From the NCBI GenBank assembly GCA_020635565.1, contig JACJZN010000006.1, positions 620,001 through 684,000 of the forward strand: a DNA stretch of 64,000 nt. The letters run 5' to 3'. The translations under genes and the position numbers were made by a program. Shown here in pieces: positions 16,324 through 26,341 of the stretch (its first letter is position 1; every line of letters starts with the position of its first letter). This DNA comes from Flavobacteriales bacterium (GTDB taxonomy: Bacteria; Bacteroidota; Bacteroidia; Flavobacteriales_D; Parvicellaceae). Under the pieces are notes generated by a model. It worked only from the letters and a program-made list of their open reading frames with translations. It was not told where the DNA came from and did no database searches.

Positions 16324-17601
16324 ATGACTATTTCTGCAAACAACCCTCAATTAAAATCGTGGATAGAAGTTTCTGAAAACTCGGATTTCCCGATTCAAAA
16401 CCTTCCATTTGGAATATTTTCGAATTATTCAACATCTAATAAACGAGTGGGAGTTGCTTTGGGAAATAAAGTAATTGATCTATATCAACTTTTTGAATTA
16501 GGATATTTGAAAGACCTCCCTTTTACAGGAGGTGACTTTGAAGCGGAGTTCTTGAATTCAATGATGGCTCACGGTAAATTAGCAACAAGAGCCCTAAGAA
16601 ACAGGATCTCAGAATTATTCAGTGAAGGAAATAATGAATTAAAATCCATTCAGACGCATTTAGAACAAATACTCTTCGACCAAGTAGATTGCGAAATGCA
16701 TTTACCGGTAAGAATTGGAGACTATACTGATTTCTACTCGAGTGAGCAACATGCTTATAATGTAGGATGTCTGTTCAGAGATCCTAAAAATGCTTTATTA
16801 CCTAACTGGAAACACATACCTGTAGGTTATCATGGTAGATCTTCTTCTATCGTCATCTCTGGTACAAATTTCCACAGACCAAAAGGTCAAACCATTCCAG
16901 ATCCTGAACAACCTCCTGTATTTGGACCTTGTAAACTATTGGACTTCGAATTGGAAATGTCTTTCATCACCTATGAAGGAAAAGAACTAGGTGATTCGAT
17001 CACAACTTCAGAAGCGGATGATTACATCTTTGGAATGTGCCTTTTCAACGATTGGTCAGCCAGAGACATTCAAAAATGGGAATATGTCCCTCTTGGCCCC
17101 TTCTTGGCTAAGAATTTTGCTTCTCATGTATCTCCATGGATTGTTACTCTGGACGCTCTTGAGCCGTTCAGAACAAGTGGACCTGTTCAAGAACCAAAGG
17201 TTCTTCCATATCTGGAATATTCAGGAAATAAGCACATAGACATCAACCTAGAAGTAAGTATCTGCCCTGAGAACAGTAGCGAGACAATTGTTTCCAAAAG
17301 CAATTACAAACATATGTATTGGAATATGAATCAACAACTGGCGCATCATACAGTGAATGGTTGCAACATCAAGTGTGGTGATATGATGGCTTCAGGAACA
17401 ATCTCCGGGAATGATGAATCAGCATATGGCTCAATGTTGGAATTAACCTGGAGAGGTACAAAACCGATTAAGATGAATGATGGATCGGAAAGAAAATTTA
17501 TTCAGGATGGCGACACTGTGACTATTAGAGGATATGCCAAAAAAGATGGAATTCGTGTAGGGTTTGGCGAAGTAAATGCTAAGATCCTTCCAGCGAAGTA
17601 A
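16324..17601 (+). CDS. fahA: Fumarylacetoacetase (tyrosine degradation)
   Basis: 425 residues, matching full-length fumarylacetoacetases, which cut fumarylacetoacetate to fumarate and acetoacetate in the last step of tyrosine/homogentisate breakdown. Motifs: GDYTDFYSSEQHAYNVG (His close to the catalytic position), PVGYHGRSSSIV, LDFELEMSF with metal-binding Glu residues, LFNDWSARDIQKWEYVPLGP and DMMASGTISG. It is cotranscribed with glyA. No other homogentisate-pathway gene lies nearby. Confidence 0.97.
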   Translation: MTISANNPQLKSWIEVSENSDFPIQNLPFGIFSNYSTSNKRVGVALGNKVIDLYQLFELGYLKDLPFTGGDFEAEFLNSMMAHGKLATRALRNRISELFSEGNNELKSIQTHLEQILFDQVDCEMHLPVRIGDYTDFYSSEQHAYNVGCLFRDPKNALLPNWKHIPVGYHGRSSSIVISGTNFHRPKGQTIPDPEQPPVFGPCKLLDFELEMSFITYEGKELGDSITTSEADDYIFGMCLFNDWSARDIQKWEYVPLGPFLAKNFASHVSPWIVTLDALEPFRTSGPVQEPKVLPYLEYSGNKHIDINLEVSICPENSSETIVSKSNYKHMYWNMNQQLAHHTVNGCNIKCGDMMASGTISGNDESAYGSMLELTWRGTKPIKMNDGSERKFIQDGDTVTIRGYAKKDGIRVGFGEVNAKILPAK

Positions 17602-17661
17602 ATTTCTTTTCTACCTATTCATAGAATTGATTACCTTTAGTGTAAACGAAATAATTCGGAG

Positions 17662-19872
17662 GTGGAAATAGATTACGAGAAAGAGAAACAGCAGATCCTT
17701 GCTGCCTATAAAGACCTGATTAAGTCTATAAAAGTTGAGCTGACTGATGAAGATCATAAATTGATCAGAAAAGCATTCGAAGTGGCTGTTGATGCCCACA
17801 AAGAAATGCGAAGAAAGTCAGGAGAACCTTATATTTTTCATCCTATTGCAGTAGCTAAGATCTGTGCTGAAGAAATTGGTCTTGGTGCAACATCTGTCGC
17901 TTGTGCTCTTTTACATGACACCGTTGAAGATACTGACCTCAGTTTAGACGATATTGAATCAATGTTCAATCTGAAATGCAGAAACATCATAGATGGTTTA
18001 ACAAAACTCTCTGGTGTTTTTGATCTTGAGACATCCGCTCAAGCAGAAAATTTCAGAAAAATGTTACTCACGATACCTGAGGATATTCGTGTAATTCTGG
18101 TGAAAATTGCAGACAGATTGCACAACATGAGAACCTTGGACTCCATGCGAGATGACAAGAAATTGAAAATTGCTAGCGAAACCTCTTTCTTATATGCTCC
18201 TCTCGCACACCGTCTAGGACTTTACAACATAAAGTCTGAATTGGATGATCTTTCGTTAAAGCACACACAACCGAAAATCTACAATGAGATCGAATCCAAA
18301 CTTGAAAAAGCAAGAGAAGTACGTGAACGATTCATCAAGAAGTTCATTCAGCCTATAGTAAATGTGCTGGCAGAACAGAAGATGACTTTTACCGTTAAAA
18401 GCCGATCCAAATCCATTAATTCGATCTACAAGAAGATCACAGAAAAGAAAGTTCCTTTTGAAGAGATTTACGATTTGTTTGCTGTTCGAATCATTATCGA
18501 TAGTGCACCTGAAAATGAAAAATCAGACTGCTGGAAAGTATACTCTATCGTTACCGATTTCTACAAACCAAATCCAGAACGATTAAGAGACTGGATTTCT
18601 CACCCAAAGCAAAACGGATATGAATCACTTCATACTACTGTAATGTCTCCAACTGGAAAATGGGTTGAAGTTCAAATTCGAACTTCTCGTATGGATGAAT
18701 TAGCGGAAAAGGGGCTTGCCGCGCATTGGAAGTATAAAGAGAATGCAGAACAGGTTTCAGGTTTTGACAAATGGATCAGTGAAATTCGTGAACTCATAGA
18801 AAACAAAGAGGGAGATGCACTTGATTTTATAGACGACTTCAAAATGAACCTCTTTGCTGAAGAAATTTTTGTCTTTACGCCTAAAGGAGAATTAAAAACA
18901 TTGCCATCTAATGCAACGGCTCTTGACTTTGCTTTTGAGATTCACTCTGAAGTTGGAGCCAAATGCATCGGTGCGAAAGTAAATCACAAATTAGTTCCTC
19001 TTAGCTATAAATTAAAAAGTGGTGATCAGATTGAAATCATTACATCTCAGAAACAGTCCCCGAAAGAGGACTGGTTAAATTATGTTGTAACAGGAAAAGC
19101 CAGAGCTAAGATCAAATCTGCGTTGAAAGAAGAAGAGAAGAAAGTGGCAGCAATGGGGAAAGAAATCCTCGAACGAAAATTCTCTGGGTTAAAAGTTGAC
19201 TTCAACGAAGAGAACATTACTGAAGTTGTAAAATTCTATGGTGCTCAAGAACATACGGATCTTTTTTATCAAATCGCTCAGGACAAACTGGATCTAAACA
19301 AGATAAAGTCTTTGGTTCAAAAAGGGGGGAAACTGAAGAACCCTTCTTCTATTACTAAATCGATCAAGGAAACATTTGAGAATCTCTATTCTAAGGTTGT
19401 TGCTAAAAAAGAAGAGATCATCATTGGAGATGAGAAAACGAAATTCGACTATACTTTAGCTCCTTGTTGCAAGCCCGTACCAGGTGACAAAGTTTTCGGA
19501 TTTCTGACCATAAATGACGGAATTAAAATTCACAGGGTAAATTGTCCAAATGCGAAATCCATGCTCGCAAATTATGCTTACCGAGTGATCAATGCTAAAT
19601 GGGCTCATCAGAAACAAGAAAATTTCCTAACCGGGATTGTTTTCTCTGGAATTGATAATTTAGGAATTGTTCAGAAGATCACAGCAATAATCTCAGCGGA
19701 AGAACATGTAAACATGAAATCTATTTCTTTTGACTCGAATGACGGTGTATTTGAAGGAAAGATCATGCTATATGTTTCAAATACAATTCGCCTTTCTTCT
19801 TTAATTGAAAAACTACTTAAAGTTGAAGGAATTAATAAAATTGAAAGGGTTGAAATGGACGATGAGTCATAA
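17662..19872 (+). CDS. spoT: Bifunctional (p)ppGpp synthetase/hydrolase (Rel/SpoT)
   Basis: 736 residues with the standard long-RSH order: HD hydrolase domain (about 40-200, metal pair His85-Asp86 in LLHDTVEDTD and the RLHNMRTL segment), synthetase domain (about 240-370, GYESLHTTV and VEVQIRT), TGS domain (about 395-460), a zinc-finger/CC-type region with APCCKPVPGD (about 600), and a C-terminal ACT domain (about 660-735). Both active sites look intact, so it should both make and degrade the alarmone. The only usable start is a GTG at 17662, preceded by GGAGG, because an in-frame stop lies just upstream. A TACCTTTA sequence (17632-17639) is a one-mismatch -7 element. Confidence 0.96.
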   Translation: MEIDYEKEKQQILAAYKDLIKSIKVELTDEDHKLIRKAFEVAVDAHKEMRRKSGEPYIFHPIAVAKICAEEIGLGATSVACALLHDTVEDTDLSLDDIESMFNLKCRNIIDGLTKLSGVFDLETSAQAENFRKMLLTIPEDIRVILVKIADRLHNMRTLDSMRDDKKLKIASETSFLYAPLAHRLGLYNIKSELDDLSLKHTQPKIYNEIESKLEKAREVRERFIKKFIQPIVNVLAEQKMTFTVKSRSKSINSIYKKITEKKVPFEEIYDLFAVRIIIDSAPENEKSDCWKVYSIVTDFYKPNPERLRDWISHPKQNGYESLHTTVMSPTGKWVEVQIRTSRMDELAEKGLAAHWKYKENAEQVSGFDKWISEIRELIENKEGDALDFIDDFKMNLFAEEIFVFTPKGELKTLPSNATALDFAFEIHSEVGAKCIGAKVNHKLVPLSYKLKSGDQIEIITSQKQSPKEDWLNYVVTGKARAKIKSALKEEEKKVAAMGKEILERKFSGLKVDFNEENITEVVKFYGAQEHTDLFYQIAQDKLDLNKIKSLVQKGGKLKNPSSITKSIKETFENLYSKVVAKKEEIIIGDEKTKFDYTLAPCCKPVPGDKVFGFLTINDGIKIHRVNCPNAKSMLANYAYRVINAKWAHQKQENFLTGIVFSGIDNLGIVQKITAIISAEEHVNMKSISFDSNDGVFEGKIMLYVSNTIRLSSLIEKLLKVEGINKIERVEMDDES

Positions 19873-19943
19873 AATGTTAACAACCCGTATTTTTTATTGA
19901 AATCTTCTTTTCATCTCAAACCCTTCACCAATCTTAAAAGATA

Positions 19944-19951
19944 TAAATTTG
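19944..19951 (+). promoter_or_regulatory. Candidate -7 promoter element for the Fur-family/STAS/purA operon
   Basis: TAAATTTG, an exact TAnnTTTG match, 31 bases before the Fur-family ATG. No clear -33 box. Confidence 0.5.
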
Positions 19952-19982
19952 CGGTTTAGTCTCGAATTCTAGTGGATTAGAT

Positions 19983-20438
19983 ATGGAGGAACAAGGAGAT
20001 ATTCAAATAATTGATATTCAGGATAAAGTAAAAGATATCTTTAACATTTATCTGCAGGAAAAAGGGCACAGAAAAACGCCTGAACGTTTTGCGATACTCA
20101 ACGAAATATATAGTCATCCTGGACATTTTGATATTGAGCAGCTTTATGTCAAAATGAAAGAGAAGAAATATCGTGTTTCAAGAGCTACCCTTTACAATAC
20201 AATGGAACTTCTGATTGATGCACAACTAGTGAGGAAACATCAATTTGGTCAAAACATTTCACTCTTTGAAAAATCGCATGAATCAAGACAACATGACCAC
20301 ATTATCATTACTGGATCGGATGAGATCATCGAATTTTGCGATCCTAGAATTCAACAGATCAAATCGACATTAGAAGAAATGTTCGACATTGACATAACAG
20401 ATCATACGCTTTATTTCTATGCAAGAAAACGAAAATAA
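19983..20438 (+). CDS. Fur-family transcriptional regulator
   Basis: 151 residues. The N-terminal winged helix includes [11 protein letters not shown] and the recognition helix [15 protein letters not shown] (about 59-73). The C-terminal dimerisation part has the metal-site motif QHDHIIITG and a final acidic helix. The two CxxC pairs that hold structural zinc in Fur and PerR are not there; I see only one Cys (EFCDP). The metal it senses is unclear. It leads an operon with a STAS protein and purA, and the STAS start lies 20 bases inside its 3' end. Confidence 0.88.
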   Translation: MEEQGDIQIIDIQDKVKDIFNIYLQEKGHRKTPERFAILNEIYSHPGHFDIEQLYVKMKEKKYRVSRATLYNTMELLIDAQLVRKHQFGQNISLFEKSHESRQHDHIIITGSDEIIEFCDPRIQQIKSTLEEMFDIDITDHTLYFYARKRK

Positions 20439-20802
20439 TACTAACCTTAACGTTACTTTCGACAAGATAGACCATGACATCCTTTTAGTTAAATTATCAG
20501 GAAAAATCATTGACCAAGCTACCTCCAATGAATTATCGAGTCGGGTAACTACAGAGCTCTCTAACGATCGCAACCACCTGATCCTTGATCTCTCTGAGGT
20601 TGACTACATTAACAGTAACGGACTCAACAGTTTGATCTCTATCTTAACCAAGACAAGAACTCAAGGAGGAGAAATGGTAGTTTTTGGAATCAATGAGAAA
20701 GTGCAAAAACTATTACTGATAACCAAACTTAGTAGTGTATTTACCATTACTGAAACATTCGAAGAAGCTAAAAATCAATTTAATCAAATCAAACAAAACT
20801 AA
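20419..20802 (+). CDS. STAS-domain protein (anti-sigma factor antagonist type)
   Basis: 127 residues, a single STAS domain. It shows LVKLSGKI near the N-terminus, then [18 protein letters not shown], the loop where SpoIIAA-like proteins are phosphorylated on Ser (here the Ser of INSNGL), followed by the GGEMVVFGI strand. Such proteins bind an anti-sigma kinase. No kinase or phosphatase partner lies in the window. Translation starts at 20419 inside the preceding gene; purA begins six bases after its stop. Confidence 0.86.
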   Translation: MQENENNTNLNVTFDKIDHDILLVKLSGKIIDQATSNELSSRVTTELSNDRNHLILDLSEVDYINSNGLNSLISILTKTRTQGGEMVVFGINEKVQKLLLITKLSSVFTITETFEEAKNQFNQIKQN

Positions 20803-20808
20803 AATACC

Positions 20809-22089
20809 ATGGCTGTAGATGTTCTATTAGGTCTTCAATGGGGAGATGAAGGAAAGGGAAAAATTGTAGATGTCTTAACTCCTAAATACGACATTATAGC
20901 CCGTTTTCAAGGAGGCCCAAATGCCGGACATACTCTTGAATTCGAAGGAATAAAGCATGTTCTTCATACAATACCCTCTGGAATTTTTCACAAGGGAGTA
21001 AAGAACATTGTTGGAAATGGAGTGGTAATAGATCCTGTGGTTCTTAAACAGGAAATAGACAAACTGATCGATAGAGGAGTTCATGTAAATGAACAACTAT
21101 TGATTTCGAGAAAAGCACACCTTATTCTTCCGACTCATAAATTATTGGACAAAGCCTCTGAAATTTCAAAAGGAAAAGCTAAGATTGGCTCTACTCTGAA
21201 AGGAATTGGCCCTACTTATATGGATAAAACCGGAAGGAATGGCCTTAGAGTAGGAGATGTTTTTGGAGCCAATTTTAAAGAAATGTATGACGCACTTGTT
21301 GAAAAGCACAATAACATCTTAAGTAATTTCGATTTTGAATTTGATCTAGCTGAATTAGAAGGACCTTTCTTTGAAGGAATTGAGACGTTGAAATCTTTAA
21401 CACCGATTGATAGTGAACACTATCTTAACGAAGCAATTAAATCTGGAAAGAAAATTCTAGCAGAAGGGGCTCAAGGGACTTTGCTCGATGTAGATTTTGG
21501 AACTTACCCTTTTGTAACCTCTTCGAATACGATTACTGCAGGTACATGTACGGGTCTTGGTATTGCGCCCAACAAAATTGAGAATGTAATTGGAATTTTC
21601 AAAGCATATTGTACAAGAGTGGGTAGTGGACCTTTCCCTACTGAAGAAGACAATGAAGTTGGTGAAATGATCAGAAAGATCGGTCATGAATATGGTGCTA
21701 CAACAGGAAGGGAGAGAAGATGCGGTTGGATTGACATCCCGGCATTGAAGTATGCGATCATGATTAACGGAGTTACAGAATTAGCGATGATGAAAGGTGA
21801 TGTTTTGGATTCATTCGACACGATCAAAGTGTGTACGCATTACATTTATGAAGGAGACAAAATAGATTATTTTCCTTATACGATTAATGATAAAGAAGTA
21901 ATCCCTGTTTACGAAGAACTGAAAGGATGGAAAACTGACCTGACCAAGCTAACCGATAGCGAAACTCTTCCTCAGAATTTGGTTGATTACATAGCTTATC
22001 TAGAAGGATTACTGGAAGTTCCGATTTCAATTGTTTCTGTTGGTCCTGATAGAAAACAAACGATCAACAGAAAAGCTCTAGCAGTTTAG
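20809..22089 (+). CDS. purA: Adenylosuccinate synthetase
   Basis: 426 residues. It makes adenylosuccinate from IMP, aspartate and GTP, the first committed step to AMP. Catalytic Asp13 in QWGDEGKGK and His41 in GGPNAGHTL occupy the same positions as in the E. coli enzyme. IMP-binding GSTLKGIGPTY and the GTP-site end VGPDRKQTI are present. Complete and ordinary. Confidence 0.98.
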   Translation: MAVDVLLGLQWGDEGKGKIVDVLTPKYDIIARFQGGPNAGHTLEFEGIKHVLHTIPSGIFHKGVKNIVGNGVVIDPVVLKQEIDKLIDRGVHVNEQLLISRKAHLILPTHKLLDKASEISKGKAKIGSTLKGIGPTYMDKTGRNGLRVGDVFGANFKEMYDALVEKHNNILSNFDFEFDLAELEGPFFEGIETLKSLTPIDSEHYLNEAIKSGKKILAEGAQGTLLDVDFGTYPFVTSSNTITAGTCTGLGIAPNKIENVIGIFKAYCTRVGSGPFPTEEDNEVGEMIRKIGHEYGATTGRERRCGWIDIPALKYAIMINGVTELAMMKGDVLDSFDTIKVCTHYIYEGDKIDYFPYTINDKEVIPVYEELKGWKTDLTKLTDSETLPQNLVDYIAYLEGLLEVPISIVSVGPDRKQTINRKALAV

Positions 22090-22097
22090 GTTATAGA

Positions 22098-22655
22098 ATG
22101 CCGGTTGATCAACTTATTGAAAACGAAGCATTCGTCCAATTCGAAAAAGATTCATTTGAGGAATGTACTTTTAAGAGTTGTGATTTCACTAAGATTAAAC
22201 TCTCCTACTCCAAGTTTGAGAACTGTATCTTTGTGGAATGTAATTTCAGTAATACCAGTATAGTCCAAACTTCTTTTCACAGTTGTGATTTTAGGGAATG
22301 TAAAATGACCGGATTAAGTTTTGAGGATATTAATCCGTTTCTATTCGGAATCAATTGTAAAAATTGTGATCTGAGTTATTCTTTCTTTGCTGAAAATGAT
22401 CTCACCCGGTCTGCTTTTATCGATTGTAATTTTTCCTCTGGACAATTTGTTGAAGTGAACGCTAGAGGATCAAATTTTGATGGCGGAAACTTTACTGGGA
22501 CTATTTTTGATCATTCGGTACTGATTGGCGCTAATTTTTCTAATGCTATTAATTTGACCATGGATATCAGTTCAAACAAGATCAGCAAAATGAAGATTGA
22601 CAAAGAGAATCTATCTGGACTTCTTGAGGCTTTTGATCTGGATATCATTGGCTAG
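22098..22655 (+). CDS. Pentapeptide-repeat protein
   Basis: 185 residues built largely of A(D/N)LxF-type pentapeptide repeats, for example FEECTFKSCDFTKIKLSYS, FENCIFVECNFSNTSIVQT and GSNFDGGNFTGTIFDHSVL, giving a right-handed beta-helix. Size and layout, two helical blocks split by a short non-repeat stretch near residue 75, resemble McbG/Qnr-like proteins that mimic DNA and protect gyrase. That function cannot be assumed from repeats alone. It follows purA by eight bases, so it is probably cotranscribed. Confidence 0.88.
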   Translation: MPVDQLIENEAFVQFEKDSFEECTFKSCDFTKIKLSYSKFENCIFVECNFSNTSIVQTSFHSCDFRECKMTGLSFEDINPFLFGINCKNCDLSYSFFAENDLTRSAFIDCNFSSGQFVEVNARGSNFDGGNFTGTIFDHSVLIGANFSNAINLTMDISSNKISKMKIDKENLSGLLEAFDLDIIG

Positions 22656-22711
22656 GCAACATAACTGATTGATTTTCGTTAATTTCGCACGACTTTTGCG
22701 AACATTTTGCA

Positions 22712-24235
22712 GTGAGATTTATTCTAACATTATATATCATGTTACTGGGATCAAGTATCCCTCAATTGTCTGCCCAGGAAAAAAAAGGTCAGATTAAGAT
22801 CATTCATGCGGATGAAGGAACTTCTCACCCCTCCTATGCAAATACACATATTCTAAAGGGGCATGTCGTCTTTGAGCATGATAGCACAACCATGTATTGC
22901 GACAGTGCTTATTTTTTTCTTGATAGCAATGTTTTTCATGCTTTCAGTCATATTAAAGTCGTAAAAGGAGACAGCATTAAATTAACAGGCGACACGCTCT
23001 ATTATAGAGGTGTTTCAAAAACTGCTGATCTCCTGGGAAATATAATTTACACAGACAGGAAGTTCAATCTAACTACCAGATCCCTGTTTTATGACTTCAA
23101 TACTGAAATCGGGAGATATACAACCCCTGCTCTAATTACAAACCGGCAGGATAAAAACACTTTACGAAGTAATGAAGGGGAATATCACAGTACTACAAAA
23201 ACCGTTTACTTTAAAGACAGTGTAGTATTGCACAACACGAATTATGATATGTATTCGGACACTCTAGTCTATAATACAGAATCAAAAACTGCCTACTTTT
23301 TTGGACCAACAGAAATCATTTCTAAAAATGACCGTATACTCTGTAATTCTGGAGAATATAACACAGACAATGAAGTCACCTCCTTGTGGCATGGAGCCAC
23401 TATTATAGGTAAAGAACAAATCATAGAAGGAGACAGTATTCATTATGATCGTGAGTTGGGAATTGGAGAAATATTTGGGAATGTAATGATGCAGGACACT
23501 GCAAACGATGTGGTTCTCTATGGAGAGAATGGCTTCCACAATGAGAAACTTGATTCAACCTCGATTTTTGGATGCAGTCAAATGACCCAGATTAACAAAA
23601 AAGACACTTTGTTTATTACAGCGGAATATCTCACCATTAAAACTGATTCGTTGAATGAAAAGAAGATTATAAGAGCATACGAACATGTAAGAATTTTTCA
23701 ACCAAACTTTCAGGGGACATGTGATTCTCTTGCGTACAGTGATTCAGATTCTTTAATGAAATTCTTCCATGATCCTATACTGTGGTCCGATGAAAGCCAG
23801 CTAATGGGGAATTATATTGAGGCGAAAATCGCAAAACAGCAGATTAGTCATCTTATGATCAATAAGAGCGCATTTATTATTACCGAAGTGGATAGTACAA
23901 TGTTTGACCAGATCCAAGGGAAGGATATTTTCGCTCAATTCCATGAGGGAAAAATCCATCGTGTTGATGTTAAAGGAAATGGAAAAACGCTTTATCACAT
24001 CCAGAATGAAGACAGTTTGTATCTAGAGGCCAATAGCGCAGAATGTGCCGATATCTCAATTCAATTTGACAGTGCGAAAATCAGCCTGATTACTTTTAAG
24101 GAAGCTCCAAATGCAATCTATCAGTCCATTGAAGGCATGAGTAAAAGCGAAAGATATATGGAAGGATTTCGTTGGGAAGCTGCCATCAGACCTAGAAAAG
24201 ATGAATTTATCCAACCTGAAGAGTTTAATCCTTAA
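22712..24235 (+). CDS. OstA/LptA-like lipopolysaccharide-transport protein
   Basis: 507 residues with a signal peptide ending near LSAQ. Repeated beta-jellyroll segments of the OstA/LptA type follow: HILKGHVVFEHDSTTMYCDS, then further copies of the pattern 'G-D-(T/S)-hydrophobic-Y-x' and 'D-S-V-V-L-H'. It probably takes part in moving LPS across the periplasm; it is much longer than E. coli LptA, as is common in Bacteroidota. The start is a GTG at 22712. The first in-frame ATG (22739) would cut into the signal peptide. A TAATTTCG sequence at 22680-22687 is a one-mismatch -7 element. Confidence 0.82.
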   Translation: MRFILTLYIMLLGSSIPQLSAQEKKGQIKIIHADEGTSHPSYANTHILKGHVVFEHDSTTMYCDSAYFFLDSNVFHAFSHIKVVKGDSIKLTGDTLYYRGVSKTADLLGNIIYTDRKFNLTTRSLFYDFNTEIGRYTTPALITNRQDKNTLRSNEGEYHSTTKTVYFKDSVVLHNTNYDMYSDTLVYNTESKTAYFFGPTEIISKNDRILCNSGEYNTDNEVTSLWHGATIIGKEQIIEGDSIHYDRELGIGEIFGNVMMQDTANDVVLYGENGFHNEKLDSTSIFGCSQMTQINKKDTLFITAEYLTIKTDSLNEKKIIRAYEHVRIFQPNFQGTCDSLAYSDSDSLMKFFHDPILWSDESQLMGNYIEAKIAKQQISHLMINKSAFIITEVDSTMFDQIQGKDIFAQFHEGKIHRVDVKGNGKTLYHIQNEDSLYLEANSAECADISIQFDSAKISLITFKEAPNAIYQSIEGMSKSERYMEGFRWEAAIRPRKDEFIQPEEFNP

Positions 24236-24278
24236 CAAATTTTGTATTACTCTAGTTCATCCAAAAAGTAATTAACCT

Positions 24279-24286
24279 TATCTTCG
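24279..24286 (+). promoter_or_regulatory. Variant -7 element (TAnnTTCG) for the GT2 gene
   Basis: TATCTTCG, one mismatch to TAnnTTTG, seven bases before the ATG at 24294. The spacing matches the near-leaderless promoters elsewhere in the window. Confidence 0.35.
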
Positions 24287-24293
24287 TCTGCTC

Positions 24294-25007
24294 ATGGAGA
24301 ATCTGGTCATCATACCTACTTATAACGAAAAAGAGAACATTGAAAGGATCATTGATAAGGTTTTCAGCCTTTCTGAACGTTTCGATATACTAATTGTAGA
24401 TGATGGTTCACCAGATGGCACAGCTGATATTGTTAAAAATTTACAGAAAAAATATCCTGGATTTCTTCATATAGAGGAAAGAACGGGAAAGTTAGGACTA
24501 GGAACAGCTTACATCCATGGTTTCAAATGGGCTCTTAAACACAATTACGAGTACATTTTTGAAATGGATGCGGATTTCTCTCACAATCCAGAAGATCTAC
24601 CTAGGCTACTTGAAGCTTGTAGGCCTGATGGTGTTGGAATGAGTATTGGTTCTAGATACTGTAAAGGAGGAAAGGTAAAAAACTGGCCTTTCATTAGATG
24701 GGCGATGTCCTATTTTGCATCTTTCTATGTTAGACTGATGCTTTGGATCAATATCAAAGATACTACCGCTGGATTTAAATGCTATAAACGTACAGTTCTG
24801 GAAACACTGGACCTTGATAACATTTGGTTTGTTGGCTATGCCTTTCAGATCGAAATGAAATATTCTACACTAAAGAGTGGATTTAAAGTGGTAGAAGTAC
24901 CGATCACATTTATTGATCGTGTTTATGGGGAATCCAAAATGGACATGAAAATATTCAAAGAGGCATTTATCGGTGTCCTTCGTTTGAGAAAAAAGAAATT
25001 CAAATGA
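24294..25007 (+). CDS. Polyprenol-phosphate mannosyltransferase-like GT2 glycosyltransferase
   Basis: 237 residues, the single-domain soluble form of dolichol/polyprenol-phosphate mannose synthase. Marks: IIPTYNEKENI (6-16), the nucleotide-binding VDDGSPDGTAD (about 38-48), EMDADFSHNPEDL with the metal-binding DxD, GSRYCKGGKVKNW and a C-terminal GESKMDMKIF segment. It would transfer mannose or a similar sugar from GDP-sugar to a polyprenyl phosphate, giving a donor for membrane GT-C enzymes such as the GT87-like protein three genes on. It has no C-terminal membrane helices. The dihydroorotase start overlaps its stop (ATGA). Confidence 0.92.
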   Translation: MENLVIIPTYNEKENIERIIDKVFSLSERFDILIVDDGSPDGTADIVKNLQKKYPGFLHIEERTGKLGLGTAYIHGFKWALKHNYEYIFEMDADFSHNPEDLPRLLEACRPDGVGMSIGSRYCKGGKVKNWPFIRWAMSYFASFYVRLMLWINIKDTTAGFKCYKRTVLETLDLDNIWFVGYAFQIEMKYSTLKSGFKVVEVPITFIDRVYGESKMDMKIFKEAFIGVLRLRKKKFK

Positions 25008-26341
25008 GTAAGATTTACATTAAAAATGCTACCATTTTCAATGAAGGGAAGAAATTCTTAGGTAGTGTTTCAATTAATGGACAGTTCATTGAATCCATTA
25101 ATCCGATGCACGTTGATGAATCTAATTTTGACGAAGTAATTGATGCGAAAGGTATGTACCTTCTGCCTGGGATGATCGATGATCAAGTTCATTTCAGAGA
25201 ACCAGGGTTAACCCATAAGGCAGATCTATTTTCTGAGTCAAGAGCTGCTGTAGCTGGCGGAATTACCAGTTTTATGGAGATGCCAAATACGGTTCCAAAT
25301 ACACTTACTCAAGATCTACTTCAAGATAAGTATGATATTGCAGCCGAAAAATCTATCGCGAACTATTCGTTTTACTTTGGTGCTTCCAATGACAATCTAA
25401 CTGAAGTACTTAAAACAGACAAATCGAATGTTTGTGGAATCAAAGTTTTCATGGGTAGTTCTACTGGAAATATGCTCGTGGATGATACCAAAACATTGGA
25501 CGGACTTTTTAGTGAATGCGAAATGCTCATCGCAACGCATTGTGAGGACGAGGCTACTATCAGAACCAATATAGCTAAATATAAAGATCTTTACGGTGAC
25601 AATATTCCTTTTCACCTGCATCCTGTTATCAGGAGTGAAGAAGCTTGTTATAAATCATCTTCCAAAGCAGTTGAACTTGCAACAAAGCATAATACACGAC
25701 TTCATATTCTGCATATTTCTACAGGAAAAGAAACAACATTATTTTCTGATGCTCCATTGAGTGAAAAGAGAATAACTGCTGAAGCATGTACACATCATCT
25801 ATGGTTTAATGACACTTTTTATAAAGAAAAAGGTCCATGGATCAAATGGAACCCAGCCGTAAAGACAGAACAAGATAGACAACAAATCATAGCTGCCGTA
25901 AAATCAGGCAGAATTGATGTTCTGGCAACAGATCATGCCCCGCATACTATTATAGAAAAAAACACACCGTATACCAGTGCTCCAAGTGGAGGTCCTTTGG
26001 TTCAACATGCATTGGTGGCGCTATTACAACTTACTTTGGACGGACAGTTTACTATTCCACAGATCGTACAGAAATTTGCTCACAATGTAGCCCAGATGTT
26101 CGAAATAGATCGCAGAGGTTTTATACGTGAGGGATATTATGCAGATCTTGTATTAGTTGATCCTAACGCATCATGGGAAGTAAATAAAGGCAACATCATT
26201 TATAAATGTGGCTGGTCTCCGTTTGAAGGAACAACCTTCAATCATAAGATCGTCAGCACATTTGTTAACGGAAGAAAAGTTTATGATAACGGGGAGATTT
26301 TCGAAGGAGGATCTGGAATGCGTCTATTATTCAACCGATAA
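25004..26341 (+). CDS. pyrC: Dihydroorotase
   Basis: 445 residues of the amidohydrolase fold. Metal-binding DQVHFREPG (His-x-Arg near residue 64), the likely carboxylated lysine in GIKVFMGSSTGN, the histidines of ATHCED and LHILHIS, and ATDHAPH with the catalytic Asp are all present. It closes carbamoyl-aspartate to dihydroorotate in pyrimidine synthesis. It overlaps the GT2 gene by four bases. Its TAA is directly followed, in the same frame, by the TTG start of the DUF4296 lipoprotein gene. Confidence 0.95.
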   Translation: MSKIYIKNATIFNEGKKFLGSVSINGQFIESINPMHVDESNFDEVIDAKGMYLLPGMIDDQVHFREPGLTHKADLFSESRAAVAGGITSFMEMPNTVPNTLTQDLLQDKYDIAAEKSIANYSFYFGASNDNLTEVLKTDKSNVCGIKVFMGSSTGNMLVDDTKTLDGLFSECEMLIATHCEDEATIRTNIAKYKDLYGDNIPFHLHPVIRSEEACYKSSSKAVELATKHNTRLHILHISTGKETTLFSDAPLSEKRITAEACTHHLWFNDTFYKEKGPWIKWNPAVKTEQDRQQIIAAVKSGRIDVLATDHAPHTIIEKNTPYTSAPSGGPLVQHALVALLQLTLDGQFTIPQIVQKFAHNVAQMFEIDRRGFIREGYYADLVLVDPNASWEVNKGNIIYKCGWSPFEGTTFNHKIVSTFVNGRKVYDNGEIFEGGSGMRLLFNR

